Notes: generated by a model not told the origin, from the letters alone. A stretch of DNA of 64,000 bases from Brevibacillus choshinensis (GCF_016811915.1 NZ_CP069127.1:4374001-4438000), one strand, 5' to 3'. Counted from the first letter of the stretch, positions 35,427 through 44,141 are shown. Numbers and translations: made by a program.

Positions 35427-36769
35427 GGCTCTCTCCCTTTTTCCTGAAAACTTGTCGTGACCAGCTGTGCGTCAATCCCTCTACCGATCGGATGATATTC
35501 GATCCCGAGCCTCGCTAGGGCAGGAGCATCCAGGCAGTTCCTGCCGTCAAACACGACGGACACTTTCATTCGTTGTAGCAGCAGAGCAAACACTGGCATT
35601 GTAAATTCAATCCATTCGGTCAAAAGGAAGGCTGCGTCGACACCTTCCAGCGCTTGCTCGGCACTCTCGCACAGTTCTATTTGGGCTGGCAAGAAGTTCC
35701 GAGCGTTTTCCATGCTGACCGGATCGTATCCGACAACCTGCGCCCCCCTTTTCAACAAGGCATCTGCAATCGCCAAGGAAGGGGCTTCACGCATATCATC
35801 CGTGTCCGGCTTAAAGGAAAGTCCCAGGAGGGCAATCCGCTGTCCGCGCAGATCGCCCAACCGCTTTTCTGCTTTTTCGACTAAACGAAGCTGTTGCATG
35901 CGATTGACCCGCTCGACAGCCTGAAGAATCTGAAACGTATAGTCCGACAGCTCTGCCATTCCCATGAGAGCCTTGACGTCCTTGGGAAAGCATGACCCCC
36001 CGTAGCCGATGCCAGCTCGCAAAAACTTCTCCCCAATACGCTGATCCATTCCCATTCCCCGCGCGACATCCTCGATGGTCGCCCCTAGCCTTTCGCACAG
36101 ATTGGCAATTTCATTGATGAAGCTGATCTTGGTTGCAAGAAAGGCATTGGATGCGTATTTGATCATCTCGGCACTGCGGATATCGGTGTGCAGAAACGGA
36201 ATGTGCAAAGGCCGATAAAGTGCCTCCAGCGTGTTTGCTACCCCCTCTCCTGCTGCCCCGATGACAATTCTGTCTCCATGAAAGGTATCGTAGACAGCGG
36301 AGCCTTCCCGTAAAAACTCTGGATTGGAGGCCATCTGGATGGATACGGGATGACACTGCTCTTCTGCAATGATCTGTGAAAGAAAATGGTTCGTCCCAAC
36401 CGGTACCGTACTTTTGATGACCACGATAACGTCGTGATTGACCGTCCGTCCAATGTTGCGGGCGACTTCAATCAGCGCACGCAAATCTGGCAAACCGTCA
36501 ATTCCTTGGGGAGTGCCCACGGCGATGATAATCACTTCGGCCTGGTCAAATGCCGCTTCGTGATGGATCGTGAACGAGAGGCGCTTCGCATGGACTTGCT
36601 CCTGCAGCAATTCATCCAGTCCCGGCTCAAAAAACGGTACCCTTCCTCCCTGCAGCTGTGCGACCTTCTCACGGTCCACATCCACGCACACGACACTATG
36701 GCCGATGCTGGCTAGACAAACCCCTGTGACTAGTCCGACGTACCCTGTTCCGACAATGGCCAATTTCAT
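35423..36769 (-). CDS. ugd: UDP-glucose 6-dehydrogenase
   Basis: Oxidises UDP-glucose to UDP-glucuronate with two NAD. Motifs: MKLAIVGTGYVGLVTGVCLA, SNPEFLREGSAVYD, GIGYGGSCFPKD with the catalytic Cys, and LSFKPDTDDMREAPS. The start at 36769 gives 448 residues, the family norm; the much longer upstream frame overlaps the preceding glycosyltransferase and is rejected. It provides the uronic-acid precursor of the polymer. Confidence 0.93.
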   Translation of the reverse strand: MKLAIVGTGYVGLVTGVCLASIGHSVVCVDVDREKVAQLQGGRVPFFEPGLDELLQEQVHAKRLSFTIHHEAAFDQAEVIIIAVGTPQGIDGLPDLRALIEVARNIGRTVNHDVIVVIKSTVPVGTNHFLSQIIAEEQCHPVSIQMASNPEFLREGSAVYDTFHGDRIVIGAAGEGVANTLEALYRPLHIPFLHTDIRSAEMIKYASNAFLATKISFINEIANLCERLGATIEDVARGMGMDQRIGEKFLRAGIGYGGSCFPKDVKALMGMAELSDYTFQILQAVERVNRMQQLRLVEKAEKRLGDLRGQRIALLGLSFKPDTDDMREAPSLAIADALLKRGAQVVGYDPVSMENARNFLPAQIELCESAEQALEGVDAAFLLTEWIEFTMPVFALLLQRMKVSVVFDGRNCLDAPALARLGIEYHPIGRGIDAQLVTTSFQEKGREP

Positions 36770-36785
36770 ATGTTCTATCCCTCTC

Positions 36786-37583
36786 TTATCCACGCTGATC
36801 CACTCTTTTTCTCCAAGCGTTCCAGCCGTAATGCAAGAAGCACCACGACGCTCGCACAAGACTGAGCTTTTCGATATCCCGGTACAGCCGCCACGTATTT
36901 CGGGCTGCTTTCCACTTGTTGCTGGAAATCGACCCTTCCACCTGGCGATACTGGGAGAGCTCCTCCTGAATCCCGTACGCCACATGTCCTGCCCGGAGAA
37001 TTTGCAGCCACAGCGCCGTATCCTGACGTGTCCGGATGTTTGGCATCTGAACGAGTCCCAGCTTATCTCGATCCAGCATGACGGTAAGGCAGCCAATGAT
37101 CGTATTTTTCAACAAACCGTTGTAATCGATCTCTTGCGGTATGGTGACCACAAACGGAGTAAGCGTGCCATTTTCCCGAATCATGCGGTACCGGGTGAAG
37201 GTAAAGGCAACATCATGATGCTGCATGTAGGTGACCTGCTTTTCCAGCTTTTCGGACAGCCACAGATCATCGCTGTCCAAAAAGGCGAGATATTTTCCTC
37301 CTGCGGCGCTAATGCCAGTGTTTCTCGCCACAGCAGCCCCGCTGTTTTTCGGTAATACGATCAGGCGTATACGGGGATCGTGCAGCTCCTCCTGGATCAA
37401 GGAGACAGTTTCATCGCTCGAGCAATCGTCAACCAGTATGAGCTCCCAGTACGGGTAGGTCTGCCTTTTCACGGAGTCGATTGTTTCCCTAATGAACCTG
37501 GTCGCATTGTAAGTCGGTGTAATCACAGACACCAACGGATGCGCATGTCCTTCCTGAATGGAACGGGCTGGGGACACCGTCAT
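36786..37583 (-). CDS. family 2 glycosyltransferase
   Basis: GT-A fold: PLVSVITPTYNATRFIRETIDS, ILVDDCSSDET, NSGAAVARNTGI and YLAFLDSDDLW, the last carrying the DxD metal motif. About 265 residues with no membrane segment. The ATG at 37583 overlaps the stop of the preceding gene as ATGA. It transfers a sugar during repeat-unit assembly; donor and linkage are unknown. Confidence 0.88.
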   Translation of the reverse strand: MTVSPARSIQEGHAHPLVSVITPTYNATRFIRETIDSVKRQTYPYWELILVDDCSSDETVSLIQEELHDPRIRLIVLPKNSGAAVARNTGISAAGGKYLAFLDSDDLWLSEKLEKQVTYMQHHDVAFTFTRYRMIRENGTLTPFVVTIPQEIDYNGLLKNTIIGCLTVMLDRDKLGLVQMPNIRTRQDTALWLQILRAGHVAYGIQEELSQYRQVEGSISSNKWKAARNTWRLYRDIEKLSLVRASWCFLHYGWNAWRKRVDQRG

Positions 37584-38752
37584 TGTGCGACACCTCTCAC
37601 CCATGATGGTTTGGTCTGTGAAAGAGACTGATAAAGACTGACCAACTTTTCCGATTCCGCCTCCCAGTTGTACTCATTGATCGTATACGCCATTCCTCTT
37701 CGCCCCATCTCTTTTGCAAGCTGTGGCCTATCGTGCATCAAGGTAATCATCTGGGCAATCTCCAGAGCATCCTCCTGATCGACAAAGACACCAGCCCCTA
37801 CATGTCCCACTTTTTCCCTCCAAGCTGCAAAATTACTAGCGATAAAGGGAATGCCAAACCGTTGGTACTCGAAAATCTTGTTTGGACTTGTTTTTGCGTG
37901 ATCGCCGATGTCGCAAATAGTGATCAGCCCGACGTCCGCCCGGATGATATAGGCAAATGCCTGTTCTTGGGGCACGCTTCCCATGTAATCTACGTACTTC
38001 CAGCCCGCTCGCGCTTTCGCTTCCTCCATCCCTGCCTGATCGTGAACGGGGCCAACGAGCCACAGCCTCGCAGAAACATATTGATTGACGTATTCCATGG
38101 CTTTTACCATCTGTATCAGACCCCGACTGCGGCCGATCGTCCCCACATAAATGGCCCGAAATTCCACTGTTCTGGGAATGCTGTGGCTGTATGCGTACGC
38201 CCGCTCAATCAGCTCTCCCCTGGAGATCGGTGCATTTTCAAGAACAATGCATTTACTCCCTAAACGCTTTGCGACGTCAGGTTGTGTCGCAATCGATGCG
38301 TCAAATACGCGCCCCGCCCAAGCTTCCAGCTTTCCAACTGCCTTTGCGATGTACGTACGCAGCCTCGCTGGAATCCATTCACGCATCAAAATGCGTTGGG
38401 TGAAATCCTCGTGCGTATCGTAGATGACCGTCTTGCCCAAGAGCTTCAATAAAAACCCGAGGGGCAGCGTATCGGGATTGTGCAGATGAATGATGGATGC
38501 CTTCGTCCTCAAGATCTTTCTGAGCATCAGTGGCTGCAGCAGGAATCGCTGAAGGCGGTTTTTATAACGTGGCACTCCCTCCACTGAAAGCATCTCTCCA
38601 GACAATTCCTCGTTCATACCCTCAACTGATCTGGCCAAAAGCACGACTGAATATCCAGCGGAAGCGAGTGCTTTCGCTTCTTTTTGATACACTCTGACAT
38701 CGGTGGAAACGTGTACGGGTGCAAAAATACAGACTTTCGTAGGAGTTGCCAT
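37580..38752 (-). CDS. glycosyltransferase, GT4 family
   Basis: A 390-residue GT-B enzyme. The N-terminus has PVHVSTDVRVYQKEAKALAS; the C-terminal domain has AIYVGTIGRSRGL and SPNKIFEYQRFGIPFIAS with the donor-binding Glu. It is the first structural gene of the upstream exopolysaccharide unit. The leader before it holds a terminator hairpin and two SinR-type operators. The ribosome binding site GGAAGGAT is rather far from the ATG. Confidence 0.87.
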   Translation of the reverse strand: MATPTKVCIFAPVHVSTDVRVYQKEAKALASAGYSVVLLARSVEGMNEELSGEMLSVEGVPRYKNRLQRFLLQPLMLRKILRTKASIIHLHNPDTLPLGFLLKLLGKTVIYDTHEDFTQRILMREWIPARLRTYIAKAVGKLEAWAGRVFDASIATQPDVAKRLGSKCIVLENAPISRGELIERAYAYSHSIPRTVEFRAIYVGTIGRSRGLIQMVKAMEYVNQYVSARLWLVGPVHDQAGMEEAKARAGWKYVDYMGSVPQEQAFAYIIRADVGLITICDIGDHAKTSPNKIFEYQRFGIPFIASNFAAWREKVGHVGAGVFVDQEDALEIAQMITLMHDRPQLAKEMGRRGMAYTINEYNWEAESEKLVSLYQSLSQTKPSWVRGVAQ

Positions 38753-38786
38753 TCCGTCTTCACGATCATCCTTCCCAACATTTTTC

Positions 38787-38802
38787 GTTCTTTATAAGGA
38801 AC
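38787..38802. promoter_or_regulatory. SinR-type operator, proximal to the exopolysaccharide operon
   Basis: GTTCTTTATAAGGAAC, one mismatch from a perfect inverted repeat. It lies 35 bp before the first gene and just downstream of a minus-strand TATACT at 38812-38817 that may be a -10 box. Confidence 0.65.
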
Positions 38803-38830
38803 CATTTCTTTAAGTATATGCGGCGAAAGG

Positions 38831-38860
38831 AAATAAAAAAAACGGCTAAAATAGCCGTTT
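38831..38860 (-). terminator. terminator between sinI and the exopolysaccharide operon
   Basis: AAACGGCTA and TAGCCGTTT form a 9-bp stem with a 3-base loop, followed on the minus strand by a T-run. It ends sinI transcription or attenuates the downstream operon. Confidence 0.8.
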
Positions 38861-38908
38861 AAGGACGTTTAATCTGTTTTTTTACGTTTTTTGAGCTTTT
38901 TCATATCC

Positions 38909-38924
38909 GTTCTTAAAAAAGAAC
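38909..38924. promoter_or_regulatory. SinR-type operator, distal
   Basis: GTTCTTAAAAAAGAAC, 6-bp perfect arms around AAAA, matching the heptamer at six of seven positions on one strand. It lies downstream of sinI and upstream of the terminator hairpin. Confidence 0.6.
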
Positions 38925-38968
38925 ATTTTAATTACAATAGTCCCAGATCTCAGCGTTTTTTTGGTCTT

Positions 38969-39112
38969 TTACCGCTGTCCTGTTGTTCTCTTGGTAGCCA
39001 TCAGCAAAAAGTCCTGGATCTCTTCCTTTGTAATTCCCAGCATTTTCGCCTCCTCGATCAATTTCTTCCACTCTTCGTCCATCTCTTCGATGCCGATCTC
39101 TTTAGCGAACAT
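38969..39112 (-). CDS. sinI: SinI-like antirepressor
   Basis: Forty-seven residues. The core MDEEWKKLIEEAKMLGITKE followed by EIQDFLLMA matches the two-helix hook of Bacillus SinI, which pairs with SinR and strips it from DNA. The ATG at 39112 has AGGAG 10 bases upstream; a longer frame adds an unrelated basic leader. It is divergent from the SinR gene, whereas Bacillus subtilis has sinI and sinR in tandem. An AAAAGAAC half-site in the shared intergenic region suggests SinR feedback. Confidence 0.82.
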   Translation of the reverse strand: MFAKEIGIEEMDEEWKKLIEEAKMLGITKEEIQDFLLMATKRTTGQR

Positions 39113-39176
39113 GGCAACGACTCCTCTCGAACATATTGCTCCTTCCTTTGTCCAAATCAGCCTGCGGGTTTCACTA

Positions 39177-39206
39177 TTGGGCAAAATGTTCTTTTCCTGC
39201 TATAAT
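39177..39206 (+). promoter_or_regulatory. promoter of sinR with a SinR half-site in the spacer
   Basis: TTGGGC, 18 bases, TATAAT. The spacer contains GTTCTTTT at 39188-39195, a match to the SinR heptamer, so autoregulation is plausible. Confidence 0.6.
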
Positions 39207-39242
39207 GTAAGAATCAGCAAAGAAAAAGGATGATTCTTACAT
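39205..39242 (+). repeat. 11-bp inverted repeat from the sinR -10 box to its start codon
   Basis: ATGTAAGAATC (39205-39215) and GATTCTTACAT (39232-39242) are perfect arms around 16 bases that contain the ribosome binding site. Because the left arm overlaps the -10 box, a DNA operator is likelier than an mRNA hairpin. Confidence 0.6.
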
Positions 39243-39570
39243 GATTGGGTCACGTATCAAGAAACTGCGTAACGAAAAGGGTATTTCCCTGTCGCAACTA
39301 GCGGAACGTGCTGGAGTAGCCAAGTCTTATTTGAGCTCCATCGAGCGTGATATACAATCAAATCCTTCTCTTCAATTCATTGAAAAGATTGCTCAAGTTC
39401 TTGATGTTCCCATGAACGTATTGATTGAGAATGACTCTTTGACCGAACATGATCTGGACGATGAGTGGAGCCAATTGGTCTTGGAAGCCATGAGATCCGG
39501 TGTTAGCAAGGAAGAATTTCGCGGGTTTCTGGAATTTCAAAAATGGAAGTTGGCACAAAACAAGGAGTAG
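39241..39570 (+). CDS. sinR: SinR-like biofilm master repressor
   Basis: 109 residues, almost the size of Bacillus subtilis SinR (111) and closely alike: MIGSRIKKLRNEKGISLSQL, then AERAGVAKSYLSSIERDIQS as the XRE helix-turn-helix, and the SinI-binding hook DDEWSQLVLEAMRSGVSKEEFRGFLEFQKW. In Bacillus SinR represses exopolysaccharide and matrix genes through GTTCTYT sites; such sites occur at several places in this window. It is divergent from sinI and convergent with galU, leaving six bases between the stop codons. Confidence 0.9.
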   Translation: MIGSRIKKLRNEKGISLSQLAERAGVAKSYLSSIERDIQSNPSLQFIEKIAQVLDVPMNVLIENDSLTEHDLDDEWSQLVLEAMRSGVSKEEFRGFLEFQKWKLAQNKE

Positions 39571-39576
39571 CCGTCC

Positions 39577-40473
39577 TTACCTTTTTTGCGAGATGGTTTG
39601 CCCCTGCATCCAATTTTCTAAATAGCGCATCAATTGAGTCCGTAATTCGTCGTTTTGCATGGCGAATTCAAGTGTCGTCGTTATAAAACCCAGTTTGTCT
39701 CCTACATCGTACCGCACCCCCTCAAACTGATAGGCGTACACGGTCTGTTGTTCGTTCAGACTCTGAATGGCATCTGTCAGCTGAATCTCTCCACCCGCTC
39801 CCTTTTCCTGTCTTTCCAATATCTCAAATATCGCGGGCGTCAGAATATACCTGCCCATAATGGCCAGATTGGAGGGCGCTGTTCCTCGCGGAGGCTTTTC
39901 AACGAATGCACGCACGCGATACAATCCTCCTTCCTCCGTGACGGGATCGACTACTCCATATCTGGATATATGCTCTTCTGGTACCTCCTGGACTCCTATA
40001 ACGGAGCAGTTCGTTTGGTCAAATATTTCGGACAGTTGCTTGATGCACGGTATCTCTGAACGGACGATATCGTCACCCAGCAGAACGGCAAATGGTTCAT
40101 CCCCCACGAATTTTCTCGCACACCAAATGGCATGTCCCAATCCCAGAGGTTCTTTCTGTCGAATGTAATGAATGTTGGCGATCTTGGCTGCGTACCGTAC
40201 CCGATCCAGCAGATCGAGCTTTTGCTTTTCCAACAAATTATGCTCCAACTCGAACGCTGAGTCGAAGTGATCCTCGATCGCACGTTTCCCTTTTCCCGTC
40301 ACGATAATGATGTCCTCGATCCCCGCTTCTACCGCTTCTTCCACGATATATTGAATGGTCGGTTTGTCGACGATCGGCAGCATTTCTTTTGGCATGGCTT
40401 TGGTCGCTGGCAAGAATCGAGTACCCAGACCTGCCGCCGGAATGATTGCTTTTTTTATGGTTGTCTGCGCCAT
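39577..40473 (-). CDS. galU: UTP-glucose-1-phosphate uridylyltransferase
   Basis: Makes UDP-glucose. The N-terminus [28 protein letters not shown] is the nucleotidyltransferase signature; [21 protein letters not shown] and [12 protein letters not shown] are GalU-specific. Length 298 is normal. It is 15 bases downstream of the phosphoglucomutase gene and forms an operon with it, supplying ugd and the glycosyltransferases. GGAGG precedes the ATG. Confidence 0.94.
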   Translation of the reverse strand: MAQTTIKKAIIPAAGLGTRFLPATKAMPKEMLPIVDKPTIQYIVEEAVEAGIEDIIIVTGKGKRAIEDHFDSAFELEHNLLEKQKLDLLDRVRYAAKIANIHYIRQKEPLGLGHAIWCARKFVGDEPFAVLLGDDIVRSEIPCIKQLSEIFDQTNCSVIGVQEVPEEHISRYGVVDPVTEEGGLYRVRAFVEKPPRGTAPSNLAIMGRYILTPAIFEILERQEKGAGGEIQLTDAIQSLNEQQTVYAYQFEGVRYDVGDKLGFITTTLEFAMQNDELRTQLMRYLENWMQGQTISQKR

Positions 40474-40488
40474 GTCGTGAACAGCCTC

Positions 40489-42258
40489 CTAGGAAAAACG
40501 GATCAGATCATGCATTGCTCCACGCAGCAGACTTATTTTCTTGTCAGCTTCCTCTTTTGTGTGGGCATTAGTGCTCAGATACACTTTCATTTTGGGCTCC
40601 GTACCGGATGGTCGGACCGTCATCCAAGAAGCATCGGCCAAAATGATTTTCATGACGTTTGCTCTTGGGAGAAGGAGTGGTTCCGTCCGTCCCGTTTCCA
40701 TCACCGTTCTCACTTGCAGCTCGTAGTCCTCAACGACCGATACAGCAATCCCTGCCATTTGAGAGGGAGGATTCTCCCGAAGACCCTCAATGCTCTCCTC
40801 CATGTGCAATCGCCCTTCTTTTCCTGTGGCCGTAAAGGAGTGAAGCTCTTCGCGGTAGTAGCCGAACCTGCTGTAGATTTCGTCCAACACCTGGAACAGT
40901 CCCTTGCTTTGCTGTTGATAATACAGTGCCATTTCAGCAACTAGAATGGTCATTTGCACCGCATCTTTGTCGCGAACAAAATCTCCTGCCAGATAGCCGT
41001 AGCTCTCTTCGTATCCAAAGATGAACGTGTGTGAGCCCGTCTTACAGCACTCTTCTATTTTTTCACCGATATACTTGAATCCTGTGAGTGTATTGAAGGT
41101 TTCGACACCATAGCTTTCAGCGATTCTCTCCCCCAGATCTGAGGTAACGATGGTTTTTAGCACCAGGCCCTTTTGAAGCTGCATATCTTTGTCTTTCCCA
41201 GCGGATTGTTCAAGGAGATAGGACAAGATCAAAGCTCCCAGTTGATTGCCATTCACCATTTCGTACTTTGTCCCTGTCTTGACCAGGACTCCCAGCCGAT
41301 CTGCATCCGGATCTGTCGCCATGATTAGGTCGGCCTGCAACTCAGTTGCCAGCTTCAGCGCCAATTCAAACGCTTGAGGCTCCTCTGGATTTGGCGCTTT
41401 TACGGTCGGAAAACGAGGATCTGCTGTCGCTTGCTCCTCTACGAGGCATACCTTTGTAAAACCCACCCGCTTCAAGATGTCGGGAATGATCGTTGCCCCC
41501 GTTCCATGCAGAGGTGTATAGACGATGGTTAGATCTCCACCCCTTTCCGCTATCAGTTGACGCTGGCAAAGCAGTTGCTCTACTCGCTGGCTGTACGCTT
41601 CAATGACATCGTTTCCAATCATGACGATGGACTCTGTATCGCCTTGGGAAAAAAGCTCCTCAATCGATAGCACAAGTGGATCTGAGATGGCCTGAATTTC
41701 TTCGTAGATGCCGCGAGCATCCTCTTCCGTAATTTGACCCCCTTCCTGGTTATATACTTTGATTCCGTTGTATTCCGGTGGATTATGACTGGCGGTGAGC
41801 ACGAGACCCGCGGAGGCTTGGAGATGACGAATGGCAAAGGAGAGCAGTGGAGTCGGAGCAATTTCAGGAAACAGATGAACTTTGATACCTGTGCGGGATA
41901 GCAGATCGGACATTTGCTGGGCGAATTCTCTAGAGTACTTACGTGAATCATAGGCAATCGCGACGCCTTGCCTTACCTCTGCCTCCGCCTTTTTGCCGAG
42001 ATAACGGGCGATTCCCAGAGCAGCCCTGCGAACCGTATAGATATTCAGACGGTTGGTCCCCGCACCTATGACACCCCTCATTCCCCCTGTTCCGAACTCA
42101 AGATCCTTGTAAAAGCGTTCTTCAATTTCGGAGCTATCTGATTGAATTTGCTTCAGCTCAGCTAGGAGGTCAGCCGGCATCGATTCGTGCCCCAACCATC
42201 GAGTATACTCTTTCCTTGCAGTTTCAATTGGATTCTTTTCCTCATCTCTATTTTGCAC
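40489..42258 (-). CDS. pgcA: alpha-phosphoglucomutase
   Basis: Interconverts glucose-6-phosphate and glucose-1-phosphate. It has the phosphoserine loop LTASHNPPEYNGIKVYN, metal loop ATDPDADRLGV, sugar-binding GYEESYGYL and phosphate-binding RPSGTEPKMKVY. I favour the GTG at 42258 (AGAGGTGA five bases upstream) over the ATG at 42282, which has no ribosome binding site; this gives 589 residues, near the size of Bacillus PgcA. First gene of a two-gene operon with galU; a sigma-A-type promoter lies about 90 bases upstream. Confidence 0.93.
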   Translation of the reverse strand: MQNRDEEKNPIETARKEYTRWLGHESMPADLLAELKQIQSDSSEIEERFYKDLEFGTGGMRGVIGAGTNRLNIYTVRRAALGIARYLGKKAEAEVRQGVAIAYDSRKYSREFAQQMSDLLSRTGIKVHLFPEIAPTPLLSFAIRHLQASAGLVLTASHNPPEYNGIKVYNQEGGQITEEDARGIYEEIQAISDPLVLSIEELFSQGDTESIVMIGNDVIEAYSQRVEQLLCQRQLIAERGGDLTIVYTPLHGTGATIIPDILKRVGFTKVCLVEEQATADPRFPTVKAPNPEEPQAFELALKLATELQADLIMATDPDADRLGVLVKTGTKYEMVNGNQLGALILSYLLEQSAGKDKDMQLQKGLVLKTIVTSDLGERIAESYGVETFNTLTGFKYIGEKIEECCKTGSHTFIFGYEESYGYLAGDFVRDKDAVQMTILVAEMALYYQQQSKGLFQVLDEIYSRFGYYREELHSFTATGKEGRLHMEESIEGLRENPPSQMAGIAVSVVEDYELQVRTVMETGRTEPLLLPRANVMKIILADASWMTVRPSGTEPKMKVYLSTNAHTKEEADKKISLLRGAMHDLIRFS

Positions 42259-42345
42259 GTAGGTCACCTCTGGATTCAGCATCAGCTTCTACGCCATACA
42301 CCATATTCCAATCGCTACATATTGGGAGGATCGTCGGATAGGCTT

Positions 42346-42374
42346 ATACTACAATACGCCTATTTGAATGACAA
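42346..42374 (-). promoter_or_regulatory. candidate sigma-A promoter of pgcA-galU
   Basis: Minus strand TTGTCA, 17 bases, TAGTAT. The rest of the gap between pgcA and the terminator at 42548 shows no gene. Confidence 0.5.
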
Positions 42375-42547
42375 TAGACTTAATTTGTCGTTTGACGAGA
42401 AAGAATAGCGAATCGTGAGCGCATGTTGTTTTGTCAATAGTCTTTTTAACGCATTATTCCTACCATAGTCGATTAACTTTTTCTAAGACAACTATCCAAG
42501 GTTAGTATTCTTGCTGATGGATTCAGGAAAGTTTTTTTGAATGATAA

Positions 42548-42570
42548 AGCACCTCGGTCTCCGAGGTGCT
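42548..42570 (-). terminator. terminator of the beta-helix gene
   Basis: AGCACCTCGG and CCGAGGTGCT, 10-bp perfect arms with a 3-base loop, 15 bases after the stop codon. Confidence 0.65.
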
Positions 42571-42584
42571 TGCAAATCTGCGAT

Positions 42585-44033
42585 TTACGAACCCGTATAG
42601 CTGATCATTTGTACCCAGTCTGTATTCAGGACGTTGCTGCTTCCGGTCGTTATGCGGCACCACCCCAGTACGATATATCGACTTCCACTTGTCCCTTTGA
42701 CAGAGGGGGCTGTATTTTCTATTCGGTCTCCAGCCGTCCATCTGCCTGTAGTTGGCATCGCGGTTCCCAGCATCCGCCTCTGCCCGTTCACGATAATCCC
42801 TTTGTAAATGATACCGTTTACGTTGATACAGGTAGTTGTCCCGTTTTCATCGACGTAAGTGCCCGTACTGTTGTTACTGTAAGAGACGTAGCTGTTGCCG
42901 TTTGTCGGAAGTTGGCACAAATTGAACATCGCGTCTGCCCCGTTTTGCACAATGTGATTAAAGTTGTTGGTAGTCGAAAAGGTGTACGTTGGGTCGGATG
43001 GATCGGAGGTTTGATAGTTGGGGAAACGGCAAGCATTAAACACGACGCTCGAGGATCCGGTTACGAAGATGATAGCGGACGTCCCTCTGCTGACTGGTGC
43101 ACCCAGGAGATAGTAGGAGTTAAACGTGTTTACCACAGCACTCGTATTCTCGAAATAAAGAACATCGCCCTTGATATCCTCGGCACCGCACCCGTTCAGT
43201 GTGATCCCGTTGCATTTCTTAAAGGAATAGGCGCGGGCCGTTCCTGTGTCCACGTGATCGACTCCGCAGCTGGTAAAGGTCGAGTAGTTCAGGAGGGTGA
43301 TATCGAACCCCACTTGAGCCGTGTTCGCCCAAACGTTTGTTGCATTCAACGTTGTACCCGTTCCGTTATTGCTACCGTCATCTTTCCAGCAGAGGGCAGA
43401 AACACAGTCCCTGGCGAAGAATTTATCAATCTTCGTCATCCATGAATCATACGTAAAGAAACCGTAATCGCAGTAGTAGGTTTGGATATTGCTGAGGGTA
43501 GCGTGGGTCGTTCGAGGAGCGAAAATACCGTATCGCACTCTTTGGGGGGCAGTGGAGTAAAGCGTCAAATTAGTAAGCGAGGTATTGTAATTCGTTGTAT
43601 TTTCACCGTGGTCTACGAGGAAGAAGGCGTCGACATTGTAATCGTCGATAACGGCACTGCCTCGCGATTTCCGCGTTTTGACTCCATAGGTTGTATTGGT
43701 TGTCTTTTCGATGATGGTGCACGGAACAAACGTGAATTTGCCTGTGTAAATATCATCCAAAACAACGGAGGAAATGGAGGTTCCTTCGAGGACGATCCCT
43801 TGTGGTGGCAGCAGGATTGGTTTGCGAATCTTAAACCTTTGTATGGGGAATAAAACGATCCCCTGGATATTCGATTCAAAGCCGTTAGAACTGTTACTAG
43901 CTTTTTGGGACACGTCGTTGACAGCTCTCTGGATAGCGTCTGACCAGTCTTCAGTCGACGTCCCTACATTTAATGCATATTGCTTGTAATCCGTAATGGA
44001 AACAACATACGGTTGCGGAGTTAAAATACTCAT
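42585..44033 (-). CDS. right-handed beta-helix protein, pectate-lyase/tailspike-like
   Basis: 482 residues of short beta-strand repeats rich in Asn, Thr and Ser (NLTLYSTAP, NIQTYYCDYGFFTY, NGCGAEDIKGDVLYF), following an N-terminal motif (DWSDAIQRAVND, then IVLFPIQRFKIRKPILLPPQG) typical of pectate_lyase_3 and phage tailspike proteins. The C-terminal segment TGRWTAGDRIENTAP resembles tailspike tails. There is no signal peptide or membrane helix, so export by a classical route is not evident. The start at 44033 has GGAAGG upstream. It may bind or cleave polysaccharide such as the adjacent exopolysaccharide; catalytic residues cannot be assigned. Confidence 0.68.
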   Translation of the reverse strand: MSILTPQPYVVSITDYKQYALNVGTSTEDWSDAIQRAVNDVSQKASNSSNGFESNIQGIVLFPIQRFKIRKPILLPPQGIVLEGTSISSVVLDDIYTGKFTFVPCTIIEKTTNTTYGVKTRKSRGSAVIDDYNVDAFFLVDHGENTTNYNTSLTNLTLYSTAPQRVRYGIFAPRTTHATLSNIQTYYCDYGFFTYDSWMTKIDKFFARDCVSALCWKDDGSNNGTGTTLNATNVWANTAQVGFDITLLNYSTFTSCGVDHVDTGTARAYSFKKCNGITLNGCGAEDIKGDVLYFENTSAVVNTFNSYYLLGAPVSRGTSAIIFVTGSSSVVFNACRFPNYQTSDPSDPTYTFSTTNNFNHIVQNGADAMFNLCQLPTNGNSYVSYSNNSTGTYVDENGTTTCINVNGIIYKGIIVNGQRRMLGTAMPTTGRWTAGDRIENTAPSVKGTSGSRYIVLGWCRITTGSSNVLNTDWVQMISYTGS

Positions 44034-44141
44034 CAACCTACCTTCCCTTCTTTTCGTGGAGTGGACCTGCTATACGATATGCAAAGCCAGAATTTTAGCC
44101 ACGGCTTTTCCCATTTTCCGCAGAATCCTACCCATCAAAAG

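Noticed and set aside
38869..38904. Eleven-codon frame MKKLKKRKKTD as a real leader peptide gene
   Set aside because: No convincing ribosome binding site; kept only as part of the leader-region observation.
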